Translations under genes and position numbers: made by a program
Shown: piece by piece, positions 1 to 10,179 of the stretch
Layout: each line of letters starts with the position of its first letter
Position numbering within the stretch: position 1 is the first letter of the stretch
The notes under the pieces: generated by a model
Seen by the model: only the letters and a program-made list of their open reading frames with translations
Databases searched by the model: none
Told to the model about the DNA's origin: nothing
Source: Chloroflexota bacterium
GTDB taxonomy: Bacteria; Chloroflexota; Dormibacteria; Dormibacterales; Dormibacteraceae
Direction: 5' to 3'
Assembly: GCA_005889495.1 (NCBI GenBank)
Contig: VBHA01000066.1
Coordinates: forward strand, 1-38,887
DNA length: 38,887 nt

Positions 1-1743
1 CTGCAGCAGCTCGCCAAAGCGAGGCGAGCGCACGACCTTCAGCTTGCGCTGGCGTTCGAGAAGTCCTTTCGCCTCGACCTCCAGCCTCTGCGCCAGGCGT
101 CCGGCATGGCCCATCTCGCGCGAGCGCCGGCGTCGCGCCCGGCGTTCGGCGCCGGCGTCGCGACGCAGCCGTTTGAGCTCGATCCGGATCGCGCGTCGGC
201 GGTCCTCGAGCTTGAAGTACTGGGCGACGTCTTCGATCGACACGTCCTCGCCGTCCCACATCCGCTTCCGGTCGGCGAGCTGCTCGCGCACGTTGGTAAG
301 CCGTTCCTCGTTGGCCGCGGAGGCAAGTCGCTTCTGAAACTGGCCGAACGACCGCTGCATCAGCGCCTCGGCCTCGGCCGGCGTGTAGACCCGGAGCAGG
401 TTCAGGGCCATGTTGTAGCTGGGCAGGAACTTCGATTCGACGACCAGCGTCGGCCCCATCGCCACCTCGTAGATGGTCCCGACGTCGACGTCCGACTCCT
501 TGAGGATCGCGCCATGCCCGATGACGTCGATCCCGCGCCGCCCCGCCCGACCCATGAGCTGGGTGAGCTCGCCCGTGGTCAGGGTCGAAAAGTTCACGCC
601 GTCGAACTTCGTGAAAGAGGAGACGACAACGCCTCGCGCCGGCATGTTGATTCCCAGCGAGAGCGTCTCGGTGGCGAACACGACCTTGATGAGCCCGCGC
701 TGGAACAGCTCTTCGACCATCTCCTTGTGGTACGGCAGCAGGCCCGCGTGGTGCTCGGCCATACCGCGACGGAGCAGCCGCGCGTCCACCATGCGACGGA
801 AGAGTGCCTCCTCGTCCTGGTCCTTCAGGCCCTGCAGCCGCTCGGCGGCGACGCGGTCGATCGCCTCCTTCTCGGCCGCGGTCGTCAGGTCGAGCTCGTG
901 GTACGCGCAGCGCTGCAGCGCCTCACGGCATCCGCGCCTGGAGAAGATGAAGTAGATCGCGGGCAGCATTTCCAGCCCACGCAGCTGCTCGACCACATGC
1001 AGCAGGTCGTTCGACGGTAGGCCGCGGTAGCCGCCGATCCGATACGAAGCCTCTTCTTCCTGCGCGGCCTTGCTCCACGTCCGCTGGTCGATGCCGCCAT
1101 CGCCCTTGAAAAGGGGGTAGAGGCGGTTGTTGATCGCCAGCCACATCTTCAGCTCGACCGGGCGGACGTCGTGGAAGACCGTCTCCATGCCGCCGCGGTT
1201 CTCGGCCATCCAGTCCGCGATCTCGCGGTAGTTGCCGATCGTGGCCGACAGACCGACGAGCTTGATGGTGCGCGGCGCCTGGATGACGATCTCCTCCCAC
1301 ACCGAACCCCGAGGGAAGTCGTCGATGTAGTGGACCTCGTCCAGGACCACGTAGCGCACCAGGTCGAGGCGACCGGGATCTTCGTAGATCAGGTTGCGGA
1401 GGATCTCGGTCGTCATCACCACCACCGGGGCGTCGTCGTGGATCGTGTTCTCGCCGGTGACGAGCCCCACGGTGGCATCGCCGTACGCGCGCACGAAGTC
1501 GTGGTACTTCTGGTTGCTGAGCGCTTTGAGCGGGGTCGTGTACAGGACCTTGGCCCCCTCCTGGAGGGCGCGGAAGATGGCGTACTCGGCGACGATGGTC
1601 TTGCCGCTCGAGGTGGGCGCGCTGACGAGCACGCCTCCGCCCCCACGGTCGAGCTTCTCGATCGCCTCGCGCTGGAAGGGGTCGAGGCGAAACGGCAGAG
1701 TCGCCTCGAATTCCTCGACGAGCGAGCCGACGGCCTCCTTCAC
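1..1743 (-). CDS. DEVH-box RNA helicase, Ski2/HelY-like (C-terminus off window)
   Basis: ATP-dependent superfamily 2 helicase, probably acting on RNA. The frame is open from a GTG at 1743 to the window edge, 581 codons. Visible motifs are Walker A APTSSGKT near residue 42, the DEVH box (VVLDEVHYID) near residue 135, SATIGN (motif III), and motif VI QLMGRAGRRG near residue 400. After these comes a basic, Arg-rich stretch where Ski2-like proteins carry their C-terminal domains. Family members usually exceed 800 residues, so a third or more is missing to the left. The GTG overlaps the stop of the DUF503 gene as GTGA, which fixes the start and implies translational coupling. The Ski2/HelY family call is firm; the substrate is inferred. 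Confidence 0.9.
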   Translation of the reverse strand, partial: MKEAVGSLVEEFEATLPFRLDPFQREAIEKLDRGGGGVLVSAPTSSGKTIVAEYAIFRALQEGAKVLYTTPLKALSNQKYHDFVRAYGDATVGLVTGENTIHDDAPVVVMTTEILRNLIYEDPGRLDLVRYVVLDEVHYIDDFPRGSVWEEIVIQAPRTIKLVGLSATIGNYREIADWMAENRGGMETVFHDVRPVELKMWLAINNRLYPLFKGDGGIDQRTWSKAAQEEEASYRIGGYRGLPSNDLLHVVEQLRGLEMLPAIYFIFSRRGCREALQRCAYHELDLTTAAEKEAIDRVAAERLQGLKDQDEEALFRRMVDARLLRRGMAEHHAGLLPYHKEMVEELFQRGLIKVVFATETLSLGINMPARGVVVSSFTKFDGVNFSTLTTGELTQLMGRAGRRGIDVIGHGAILKESDVDVGTIYEVAMGPTLVVESKFLPSYNMALNLLRVYTPAEAEALMQRSFGQFQKRLASAANEERLTNVREQLADRKRMWDGEDVSIEDVAQYFKLEDRRRAIRIELKRLRRDAGAERRARRRRSREMGHAGRLAQRLEVEAKGLLERQRKLKVVRSPRFGELLQ

Positions 1744-2042
1744 AGCGGCAGGAGCTCGGTCGAGACGTCCGCGACCTGGGCGCCGCCGGCGTGCCCCTCG
1801 ACATACGAAAGCGCCGCAGCGAGCACTCGGTCCGCCTGCCGGCTGTCCGCGCTCACGGTGACGATCGCGATCTCCGCCAGCTGCCAGCGGTCGAGCTCTC
1901 CAACCTCGGCCGCGGCCACCTTCAGCTCCTGCCGCAGCCGCTGCAGCAGTCCACTGACGACCTGGCGTTTGGACTTGAGGGAGCCCGACTCAGGCAGGTG
2001 AAGGACGACTCGAGCCACGCCTATCGCTACTTTGGTGGTCAA
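1740..2042 (-). CDS. DUF503 (YlxP-like) small protein
   Basis: Small protein of about 100 residues of the DUF503 family, known in many bacteria near ribosome-assembly genes but of unclear function. The N-terminal signature ARVVLHLPESGSLKSKRQVV is typical of the family, followed by a conserved central part with ELDRWQLAEIAIVTVS. I chose TTG 2042 because AAGGAG lies 4 nt before it and family proteins start shortly before this signature. An in-frame ATG at 2069 would add nine unconserved residues and put the ribosome site inside the gene. It overlaps the helicase start by 4 nt. A plus-strand promoter for the peptide-transport operon begins just upstream, so the two units diverge. Confidence 0.8.
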   Translation of the reverse strand: MTTKVAIGVARVVLHLPESGSLKSKRQVVSGLLQRLRQELKVAAAEVGELDRWQLAEIAIVTVSADSRQADRVLAAALSYVEGHAGGAQVADVSTELLPL

Positions 2043-2054
2043 CGAACTCCTTTT

Positions 2055-2082
2055 TTGACCATTTGACACATGTCTTCATAAT
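2055..2082 (+). promoter_or_regulatory. Sigma-70-like promoter of peptide ABC operon
   Basis: TTGACC (2055-2060) and CATAAT (2077-2082) are separated by 16 bp, each one base from consensus. The predicted transcript start near 2089 leaves a leader of about 50 nt before ATG 2141. Unlike many genes here, this one has a conventional ribosome site, GGAGGG at 2128-2133. Confidence 0.5.
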
Positions 2083-2140
2083 CATGTTGGGGAATTGCAG
2101 CGCCCGGCTGCACAAGGGCGCGACTCCGGAGGGAACGAAG

Positions 2141-3744
2141 ATGAGCCAAGACGAGGATGCCAGCGGTTTTGAGCAGTTCGAGAGATTCCTGGAGGAGTGG
2201 TCCCGCCGGGACTTCCTGAAACGGGCGGGCGGCGCGGCTGCCTACCTTACCTTCCTGGCCGGAGGGGTGGAGTTCCTGGAAGCGTGCGCCTCGGGAACCG
2301 GAAGTCAGAGCACCACGCCCAAGAAGGGCGGGCACGTCGTGGAAGGCAACTTCTCCGACATCCGGACCCTGAACTCGATGCTGAGCAGCGACACCGCCAG
2401 CAACCAGGTCATCGGCCTCATGTTCGACGGCCTCCTCAACTACAAGAAGAACGGCGACCTGGTCCCGGCCCTCGCCTCGGAGCTGCCGAAGACCTCGGCC
2501 GACGGGCTGACGTACACGTTCAAGCTGCGCTCCGGGCTCAAGTGGTCCGATGGCCAGGCGCTGACCTCCGACGACGTCAAGTTCACCTATCAGTCGCGCC
2601 CTTCCTGTCCGCGCACGGACGCTACGGAATCCTGCCCAAGCACGTCCTCGGGAGCCTTGACGCCAAGGCGATCAACACCGCGGACTTCAACACCGCCCCC
2701 ACCGTCTGCAACGGAGCCTTCAAGTTCGTCAAGTGGGACAAGGGCGCCCAGGTCACGATGACGCGCAACGACAGCTACTGGGCGGGCGCACCCTACCTCG
2801 ACCAGTGGATCTACAAAGTGCTCCCCGACTCGGTGGCGGTGACCAACCAGCTCAAGACCGGTGAGATCGACATCGGGCCCATCGACCCCGGCCAGTACGA
2901 CGCGCTGAACGGCGTGAACACGATCGGCAGGTCCGAGTTTCCCGTGCCGATCTTCACCTTCTACGCCTACCAGTTGGATCCCGCGAAGCATGGAGGGCAG
3001 CTCTTCCAGGACAAGCCGGTTCGCCAGGCTCTCCTTTTCGCCCTCAACCGGCAGCAGATCGTCAACGCGATCTTCTTCGGCCACGCGTCGGTGGCCAACT
3101 CGGTGGAGCCCCCGACCTCATGGGCCTACAAGGACAAGCCGCAGGTCCTTTACTCCTTCGACAAGGCGAAGGCCGAGTCCCTGCTCGATGGAGCCGGCTG
3201 GGCCAAAGGCGCCGATGGGATCCGGGCCAAGGGCGGCGTCAAGCTGAAGTTCGACATGATCACCAACGCCGGCAACAAGCAGCGCGAGTCGATGCTCCAG
3301 GTGATGCAGCAGTCGTGGAAGGACGTCGGCGTCGACGCGACCCCTTCGCTCATCCAGTTCCCCCAGCTCGTGAGCCAGATCGTCAACACCCGCACGTTCG
3401 ACATGTTCCTGGTCGGGTTCAACTTCGCCGAGGACCCGGACCAGGCCCAGCTGTGGCACTCGCGCAACACCGTGGCCGGCGGCTTCAACGGCTTCGACTT
3501 CAAGAACGACCAGGTGGACCAGATCCTCGACCAGGCCGTCGGGACGCTGGACAGGAACAAGCGCAAGGATCTGTACGGCCAGTTCCAGGACATCATGTCC
3601 GACCAGGTGCCGGCGCCGATCATCGTCTTCAACCACGGCATCTGGGGAGTGAGCACCAGGGTCCAGGGAACAGATTTCGGCCCGTTCAACCAGTTCGAGC
3701 CACGACCCTGGAATCACAACGTCTGGGTCACGGACGGGAAGTAA
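2141..3744 (+). pseudogene. Peptide ABC transporter substrate-binding protein (SBP_bac_5), broken by internal deletion/frameshift
   Basis: Extracytoplasmic dipeptide/oligopeptide-binding lipoprotein of solute-binding family 5. The start ATG 2141 follows GGAGGG by 7 nt. The N-terminus has a twin-arginine motif (SRRDFLK), a hydrophobic stretch and a Cys (LEAC) suggesting Tat export and lipidation. Reading frame 2 runs cleanly to KFTYQ near 2593. The family then continues in frame 1 from VAPFLSAHGRYGILPKHVL to TAA 3744. Homologues have roughly 40-45 more residues between these blocks, so a piece whose length is not a multiple of three is missing at about 2591-2596. Total coding material (about 533 residues) is short for the family. 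It may be a true pseudogene or an assembly collapse; the four downstream transporter genes are intact, which makes me suspect the latter. Confidence 0.8.
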
Positions 3745-3797
3745 CCGTTCGATTGGAGGTCAGATCGAGAGCCGCCGGGTTCAAGGGTTAGTCGCTG

Positions 3798-4769
3798 ATG
3801 CTGGCGAAATACATAGCCCGGCGGCTGCTCGCCTCGGTCGTCGTCGTCCTGGGCGTGACGCTCATCACGCTCCTGCTCATGGACCGCACGCGCGGCGCGT
3901 ACGTGCCCGGAATCGACTTCAACCCGAGCCTGCGGCCGGAGGATATAGCGCGGCTCCGCGCTGACCTGGGGCTCGACCGACCCTTCTATGAGTGGTACCT
4001 GAGCTGGATCTGGGGCGTCCTGCACGGCGACTTCGGCCACTCGATGATCGACGGCAGCACCGTCATGAGCCACATCGTCGACCGCCTGCCCAACACGATC
4101 GAGCTGACCGCGACCGCGATCCTCATCGGCATGGTCGTCGCGGTTCCAGTCGGGGTGATCGGCGCGCTCCGCCGCGGCAGCAAGACCGACCACGCCCTGA
4201 CGGTGGTCTCCGTCGCCGGCTTCGCGGTGCCGCAGTTCTGGATGGGCCTGATGCTCATCCTCATCTTCTCCGTGACCCTCGAGCAGCACGGGCTTCCCTG
4301 GCTTCCGTCGAGCGGCGCATACAGCCCATTCAACGGCGGCGACGTCCTCGACAGGCTGCAGCACCTGGTCCTGCCCGCGACGGTGCTGTCCTTCTTCTAC
4401 GTCTCGACGTGGTCGCGCTTCATCCGCTCCAGCATGCTCGAGGTCCTGTCCCAGGACTACATCCGCACCGCGCGCGCCAAGGGAATGAGCGAGCGACGGG
4501 TCGTCTACCTCCACGGCCTGCGCAACGCACTCATCCCGCTGATCACGCTCATCGGCCTCGAGCTGCCAGGCCTGGTCAGCGGCGGACTGGTGGTGGAGGT
4601 CGTCTTTGGTTGGCCGGGCATCGGCAGGCTCGCCTTCGAGCGTGCGCTCCAGTACGACTACTCGACGGTGATGGGGGTCACGTTCTTCGCCACTCTGCTC
4701 GTGATCGCCGGCAACCTGCTCGCAGACCTGCTCTATGGCGTGCTCGACCCCAGGATCCGTTACGGATGA
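3798..4769 (+). CDS. Peptide ABC transporter permease, DppB/OppB-like
   Basis: Inner-membrane permease of 323 residues, one half of the membrane channel of a dipeptide/oligopeptide ABC importer. It opens with a typical DppB start (MLAKYIARRLLASVVVVLGV, first membrane helix). It continues with a periplasmic loop, about five further helices, and the EAA-type cytoplasmic loop around DYIRTARAKGMSERRVVYLHGLRNALIP that contacts the ATPases. The C-terminal DLLYGVLDPRIRYG is also characteristic. The stop overlaps the next permease start as ATGA. The transported peptide class cannot be told from sequence, and the partner binding protein appears broken in this assembly. Confidence 0.93.
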   Translation: MLAKYIARRLLASVVVVLGVTLITLLLMDRTRGAYVPGIDFNPSLRPEDIARLRADLGLDRPFYEWYLSWIWGVLHGDFGHSMIDGSTVMSHIVDRLPNTIELTATAILIGMVVAVPVGVIGALRRGSKTDHALTVVSVAGFAVPQFWMGLMLILIFSVTLEQHGLPWLPSSGAYSPFNGGDVLDRLQHLVLPATVLSFFYVSTWSRFIRSSMLEVLSQDYIRTARAKGMSERRVVYLHGLRNALIPLITLIGLELPGLVSGGLVVEVVFGWPGIGRLAFERALQYDYSTVMGVTFFATLLVIAGNLLADLLYGVLDPRIRYG

Positions 4770-5692
4770 TCGGCCCGAGTCGCGTCGCCGAGCTGGACAT
4801 GCCCGCCGCCGGGATCGAAACCGGGACGGCCCGCCCCGCCCAGAGCTACTGGAACGAGTCCTGGGAGAGGCTTCGTGCCAACCGAATCGGCATCGCGGCG
4901 GGGATCCTGATCCTGATCTTCGCTGTGATCGCGGTGATGGCGCCGCTGTTCTCTCTGATCCTGACTCACTACCAGCCGCAGACCATCAACCTCGACCAGA
5001 CGTTCATGAAGCCAGGGTCCACGCATCTGCTGGGCAGCGACGAGCTCGGACGCGACACGCTGACCAGGTTGATCTGGGGCGCGCGCGTCTCGCTGGGCGT
5101 GGCGTTTCTCACGGTGGCGATGTCGCTGACCCTGGGCACGACGGTGGGGATGGTCGCCGGTTACTACGGCGGTTGGATCGACGACGTCCTGATGCGCCTG
5201 GTGGACACGGTGCTGGCCATCCCGGCCATCTTCCTGTTCATCCTCATGTCGATCCTGTTCCGGCCCAACGCCTTCACCCTCGCGGCGATCGTTGCCTCGG
5301 TCGGCTGGGGCAGCGTCGCGCGCCTGGTGCGCGGCGAGGTGCTGTCCGTGAAGCAGCGGGACTTCATCCTTGCCACGAGGTCGATCGGCGCCCGGGACAC
5401 GCGCCTGATGCTCCGCCACCTGCTGCCCAACGTGCTGCCTGTGCTGATCGTCGCGGCCAGCCTGGGCGTGGGCCAGATCATCCTGATCGAGGCCGCCCTC
5501 GACTTCCTCGGCCTCGGCATCCAGCCGCCGACGCCGAGCTGGGGCAACATGCTCACCAACGCCCAGAGCTACTTCTTCCGCTCCGGGTTCCTGGTGGCGT
5601 TGCCGGGGATCGCGATCTTCGTGACCGTGCTCGCCTCGAACATGTTCGGCAACGCAATCCGTGACGCCTTCGACCCGAGACTGAAGTCCTGA
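4766..5692 (+). CDS. Peptide ABC transporter permease, DppC/OppC-like
   Basis: Second inner-membrane permease, 308 residues, pairing with the DppB-like protein. The start is ATG 4766, overlapping the upstream stop by 4 nt. The N-terminal cytoplasmic part contains SYWNESWERLRANRIGIAAG, as in the OppC_N domain, followed by a first helix near residue 45. Then come the family block HLLGSDELGRDTLTRLIWGARVSL, the EAA loop (RDFILATRSIGARDTRLMLRHLLPN) and the ending FGNAIRDAFDPRLKS. All hallmark segments are present, so the gene looks functional. It is followed 7 nt later by the first ATPase. Confidence 0.93.
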   Translation: MIGPSRVAELDMPAAGIETGTARPAQSYWNESWERLRANRIGIAAGILILIFAVIAVMAPLFSLILTHYQPQTINLDQTFMKPGSTHLLGSDELGRDTLTRLIWGARVSLGVAFLTVAMSLTLGTTVGMVAGYYGGWIDDVLMRLVDTVLAIPAIFLFILMSILFRPNAFTLAAIVASVGWGSVARLVRGEVLSVKQRDFILATRSIGARDTRLMLRHLLPNVLPVLIVAASLGVGQIILIEAALDFLGLGIQPPTPSWGNMLTNAQSYFFRSGFLVALPGIAIFVTVLASNMFGNAIRDAFDPRLKS

Positions 5693-5699
5693 GACGCCC

Positions 5700-6681
<982 letters not shown>

Positions 6682-6689
<8 letters not shown>

Positions 6690-7704
6690 TACAGCCACGG
6701 CCAAGCACCTGACGCGGGCATGGACCGTCAATGACCCGCTGGTGTCCGTCAGCGACCTCAAGGTGTGGTTCCCGGTGGCGTCCGGGGTGCTGCAGCGGAC
6801 GGTCGGCCATGTGCACGCGGTCGACGGCCTCGACCTCGACATCATGGCGGGGGAGACGGTCGGCCTGGTCGGCGAGTCAGGTTGCGGAAAGTCGACGCTC
6901 GGCCGCACAGTGATCCGCCTGATCGAGCCGACGGCGGGCACCATTAGATTCCGAGGCGAGGACATCAGCCACATCCGCGGCGGGCACCTGCGCGGGCTGC
7001 GTCGAGAGATGGCGATGATCTTCCAGGACCCCTACGCATCCCTGGACCCGCGGCAGACGGTCGGCGACATCATCGGTGAGCCGATCGATGTCCACGGCCT
7101 GGCCAAAGGCAAGGAACGGCAGGAGCGGATTCGCGAGCTGCTTCGGGTGGTGGGCATGAATCCCCGTTTCGCAGATCGCTATCCCCACGAGTTCTCCGGC
7201 GGCCAGCGGCAGCGGATTGGCATCGCGAGGGCACTCGCCGTGGAGCCGACGTTCATCGTCTGCGACGAGCCGATCTCCGCGCTCGACGTCTCCATCCAGG
7301 CCCAGATCATCAACCTGCTGGAAAACCTGCAGTCGAAGTTCAAGCTGACCTACCTGTTCATCGCCCACGACCTGTCCGTCGTCAAGCACATCTCGAACCG
7401 GATCGCGGTCATGTACCTGGGCAAGATCATGGAGGTCGCGCCGGCGGCCCAGCTGTACCGGCGGCCGCGCCACCCGTACACGGGCTCCCTCCTCTCGGCG
7501 ATTCCGATCCCCGACCCCAAGGTCGAGCTGCGGCGGGAGCGCGTGCTCCTGCAGGGCGATGTCGCCTCGCCGGTCAACCCGCCGTCGGGATGCCGGTTTC
7601 GCACGCGATGCCCACGCGCCCGGGAGCACTGCGCGGAGGAGGTTCCTCCGCTCGAGTCGTATGGAGACGAACACAAAGCAGCCTGTTTCTATCCGTTAGA
7701 TTGA
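6682..7704 (+). CDS. Peptide ABC transporter ATPase, DppF/OppF-like
   Basis: Second ATPase subunit, 340 residues, expected to dimerise with the preceding one. Start GTG 6682 overlaps the upstream gene by 8 nt. Motifs are Walker [10 protein letters not shown]-loop [12 protein letters not shown], signature SGGQRQR, Walker [13 protein letters not shown] and switch His in [11 protein letters not shown]. It ends with the Cys-rich oligopeptide-transporter tail ([16 protein letters not shown]). It is longer at the N-terminus than DppD, as usual for DppF. It is the last gene of the operon, and stem-loops follow from 7708. Confidence 0.93.
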
Positions 7705-7707
7705 AAA

Positions 7708-7758
7708 CACAAGGGAACCGACGGTTCCCTTGTGGAAACCCGCCCTTTGGCGAGGGCG
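7708..7758 (+). terminator. Tandem stem-loops after the peptide ABC operon
   Basis: A perfect 12-bp stem, CACAAGGGAACC (7708-7719) and GGTTCCCTTGTG (7723-7734), has a 3-nt loop and starts 4 nt after the operon stop. A second stem CGCCCT/AGGGCG (7741-7758) follows. There is no downstream T-run, so this is not a classical intrinsic terminator. It may stop transcription weakly, protect the mRNA 3' end, or be a repeat element. Confidence 0.45.
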
Positions 7759-7787
7759 CTACGTCAGGCGGCCAGGACGACAAAGTT

Positions 7788-7810
7788 GCGGCCGGGATGA
7801 ACCCGGCCGC
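7788..7810. repeat. 9-bp perfect stem upstream of pyrE
   Basis: GCGGCCGGG (7788-7796) and CCCGGCCGC (7802-7810) form a perfect inverted repeat around ATGAA, 20 bp before the pyrE -10-like box. It could be a DNA operator, since it lies outside a leaderless transcript, or the end of the previous transcript. No function is shown. Confidence 0.4.
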
Positions 7811-7830
7811 GCAGGCCACGCCAGATCTCT

Positions 7831-7836
7831 TAAATT
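7831..7836 (+). promoter_or_regulatory. -10-like box for leaderless pyrE transcript
   Basis: TAAATT ends 6 nt before GTG 7843. With transcription normally starting about 7 nt after the -10 box, the mRNA would begin at or very near the start codon. No good ribosome site exists at normal spacing, which agrees with leaderless initiation. Confidence 0.45.
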
Positions 7837-7842
7837 GGGGCG

Positions 7843-8370
7843 GTGGTTGGCGAGCGGGAGGCGCTGGGGCGCGACCTTGTCGCGGCCTCGTACCTGAAGG
7901 GCGACTTCGTCCTCCGTTCGGGCAGACGCTCGAACCGCTACTTCGACAAGTTCCTTTTCGAGACCGATCCTGAGCTCCTGAGGCGACTCGCGCGCCACCT
8001 GGCCGCGCTCGTGCCGCGAGACACGCAGCGGCTGGCAGCCCCCGAGCTCGGCGCCGTCCTGCTCGGAGGCGCGGTCTCGATGGAGACCGGCCTTCCGCTC
8101 GTGCTCGTGCGCAAGGAGCCGAAGGGCTACGGCACCGCCAAGCAGCTCGAAGGCCGATTCAAGGCCGGGGAGCGGGTGACCGTGATCGAGGACGTCGTCA
8201 CCACCGGCGGTGACTCCTTGCGCTCGATCGAGGCGCTAACAAACGCCGGTCTCGACGTTATCCATCTCGTGGTGGTGCTGGACCGGGGCGAAGGCGGCGA
8301 AGAAAACATCCGCGAGGCGCGGATCGCTTACTCGCCGCTTTTTCGAATTCAAGACCTGGAACTTGACTGA
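7843..8370 (+). CDS. pyrE: Orotate phosphoribosyltransferase
   Basis: Converts orotate and PRPP to OMP in pyrimidine synthesis; cytoplasmic. It has 175 residues, close to the usual length. The PRPP-binding motif VTVIEDVVTTGGDS is at residues 112-125, and the active-site loop RKEPKGYGTAKQLEG is near residues 90-104, both typical of PyrE. FVLRSGRRSNRYFDKF near residue 22 matches the family pattern FxLxSGxxSxxYxD. GTG 7843 gives the expected N-terminus and sits behind a leaderless-type -10 box. Its last 8 nt overlap the dihydroorotase gene, whose product makes the precursor dihydroorotate. Confidence 0.93.
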   Translation: MVGEREALGRDLVAASYLKGDFVLRSGRRSNRYFDKFLFETDPELLRRLARHLAALVPRDTQRLAAPELGAVLLGGAVSMETGLPLVLVRKEPKGYGTAKQLEGRFKAGERVTVIEDVVTTGGDSLRSIEALTNAGLDVIHLVVVLDRGEGGEENIREARIAYSPLFRIQDLELD

Positions 8371-9730
8371 GCTCCTGGTCAAAGGCGGGACCGTCTACAC
8401 GCCCGAGGGCCCGCGTCGCGTCGACGTGCTCGCCAGCGACGGCGTGATCATGCGCGTCGAGCCGGGCCTGACCACCGATGCCGGAGAAGTTGTCGACGCA
8501 ACCGGCATGTATGTGCTCCCTGGAGCGGTCGACGTTCACGTCCACAGCCGAGACCCTGGCTTTCCCGAGAAGGAAGACTTCGCCAGCCTGACCGATGCGG
8601 CGGCTGCCGGCGGGGTGACCGTCGTGGTCGACATGCCGAACACCGTGCCGGCGGTCGACAGCGCGGGCGTGCTCGAGTCGAAGGCCGCGCTCGCGCACAG
8701 CAAGGCGCGAGTCGACTTCGGCCTGTGGGGCCTGATCCGCGCGAGCACCACGCCGGAGGATCTCGAGGAGATGTCGGCCGCGGGCGCGGTCGGCTTCAAG
8801 GCGTACCTCGCTTATTCGTTCAGCCTCAGCCGCAAGCAGGTCCTCTACTCGCCCGGCGTCGACGATCCGGACCTGGAAGCGCCCGCCGACTACGGGACGC
8901 TCGCCCGGCTGGCGCCGGTGGTGGCGCAGCTGGGCCTGCCGCTGGCGATCCACGCCGAAGACCCGACGGTGCTGGCGGCGTTCCGGCGACCGCTCCTGAC
9001 GTATGAGGACCTGCTCGAATCCCGGCCGCCTGAGGCCGAGGCAGTTGCCCTGTCCGCGGCAGCCGCCGTGGCTCGCGACACCGGGGCCCATCTCCACATC
9101 GCCCACCTGTCGAGCGCGCTCGGTCTGCGCGCGGCCGAGGACGCGATGAGCATCGGCACCAACCTCACCCTCGAGACATGCCCGCAGTTCCTACTCTTGA
9201 CCGCCGATGACTTCGAGCGTGTCGGCTCGGCAATGAAGATGCTGCCCCCGATCCGCGGCGCGGCCGACCGGGACGCGCTGCTCGACGGCCTCAAACGAGG
9301 GGTGATCAGCGTGGTCAGCACGGACCACGCTCCGCACACCGACGAAGAGAAGGCGCAGCCGTTTGAACACGCACCCTCGGGAAGTCCCGGCGTGCAGACG
9401 CTCTACGTCAGCTGCCTGCACCTCGCCAAGGACATGGGCGACGTGTGGTTGGCGCCGCGCTGGGTGAGCGAAGCTCCGGCGCGGCTGATCGGGCTGGAGC
9501 AGAGCAAGGGCGCGATCGCCCCAGGATTCGACGCCGACCTCGTGGTGGTGGATCCAGAGGCGAAGACCCGTGTCGCCGCGCACGAGATGCGGTCCAGACA
9601 GACCCACAGCGCGCTCGAGGACAGGGAGTTCGACTTTGCGATCAAGCACGTGTACCTGCGCGGCGAGGCGGCCGATTCCGGAGGCAAGACGCGGGGCCGG
9701 ATGGTGCGCCCGGCCCTGGTGATGCGATGA
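8363..9730 (+). CDS. pyrC: Dihydroorotase (amidohydrolase family)
   Basis: Zinc amidohydrolase of 455 residues, expected to cyclise carbamoyl-aspartate to dihydroorotate. Metal ligands are visible: HVH with Arg at residues 59-63 (DVHVHSRDPG), the Lys carboxylated in the family (GFKAYL, about residue 146), HAED near 197, HIAHLSS near 248 and STDHAPH near 321. The N-terminal HxHxR pattern and coupling to pyrE favour dihydroorotase over allantoinase, a close relative I cannot fully exclude. TTG 8363 overlaps pyrE by 8 nt. Its stop overlaps the lipoprotein start as ATGA. Confidence 0.85.
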   Translation: MTELLVKGGTVYTPEGPRRVDVLASDGVIMRVEPGLTTDAGEVVDATGMYVLPGAVDVHVHSRDPGFPEKEDFASLTDAAAAGGVTVVVDMPNTVPAVDSAGVLESKAALAHSKARVDFGLWGLIRASTTPEDLEEMSAAGAVGFKAYLAYSFSLSRKQVLYSPGVDDPDLEAPADYGTLARLAPVVAQLGLPLAIHAEDPTVLAAFRRPLLTYEDLLESRPPEAEAVALSAAAAVARDTGAHLHIAHLSSALGLRAAEDAMSIGTNLTLETCPQFLLLTADDFERVGSAMKMLPPIRGAADRDALLDGLKRGVISVVSTDHAPHTDEEKAQPFEHAPSGSPGVQTLYVSCLHLAKDMGDVWLAPRWVSEAPARLIGLEQSKGAIAPGFDADLVVVDPEAKTRVAAHEMRSRQTHSALEDREFDFAIKHVYLRGEAADSGGKTRGRMVRPALVMR

Positions 9731-10179
9731 AGCTCATCGCCGCGCTCGCGTTCTGCCTGGTGACGGCGTGCGGCCTCCCGCAGGGTGCATCGTCGACCAG
9801 CGCCAGCCCGTCCAGCTCTCCGCTGGCGAAGGCGTCCGGACGGCTCGATGCCCAGGTCCCGATGCCCGCCGGGTTTCCTGTCGATGTCCCGGTCTACACC
9901 AAGGCGCGGCTGACGGCGGCGGCCGGCTTCCCGTCGACCGGGCCGACGTCATGGGGCATGGAGTGGCAGACGCTCGACTCGGTCTCGAAGGTGCAGGCCT
10001 TCTACGCCGACAAGTTGAACCAGGGCGACTGGATCATCACCTTCACGAGCACGGCGAACGGGGCGTTCGCGGCCACCTTCCGGCGCAAGAGCGACAGCCA
10101 CATCTCGGGCACGCTTGCGGCCAACAACAGCTCGGGAGTCACGAAGATCCTGATGAGCCTGGTGACGCCGGCCGCCTAG
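9727..10179 (+). CDS. Putative lipoprotein, unknown function
   Basis: 150-residue secreted lipoprotein. The signal MKLIAALAFCLVTAC ends in a lipobox Cys at residue 15. A Ser/Ala/Thr-rich spacer follows, then a compact domain (QVPMPAGFPVDVPVYTKARL, later WGMEWQTLDSVSKVQAFYAD) that may be folded outside the membrane. I do not recognise the family; similar small lipoproteins with this Pro-rich opening occur in Actinobacteria and Chloroflexota. ATG 9727 overlaps the pyrC stop (ATGA), so it is co-translated with pyrimidine genes, though no functional link is evident. Its TAG lies in CTAG, which is also the stop of the opposing MBL gene. Confidence 0.7.
   Translation: MKLIAALAFCLVTACGLPQGASSTSASPSSSPLAKASGRLDAQVPMPAGFPVDVPVYTKARLTAAAGFPSTGPTSWGMEWQTLDSVSKVQAFYADKLNQGDWIITFTSTANGAFAATFRRKSDSHISGTLAANNSSGVTKILMSLVTPAA

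Noticed and set aside
2197-2592. Alternative frame of the binding-protein gene as its true N-terminus
   Set aside because: The translation there is low-complexity Arg/Gly/Pro shadow; the Tat/lipobox N-terminus lies in the other frame.
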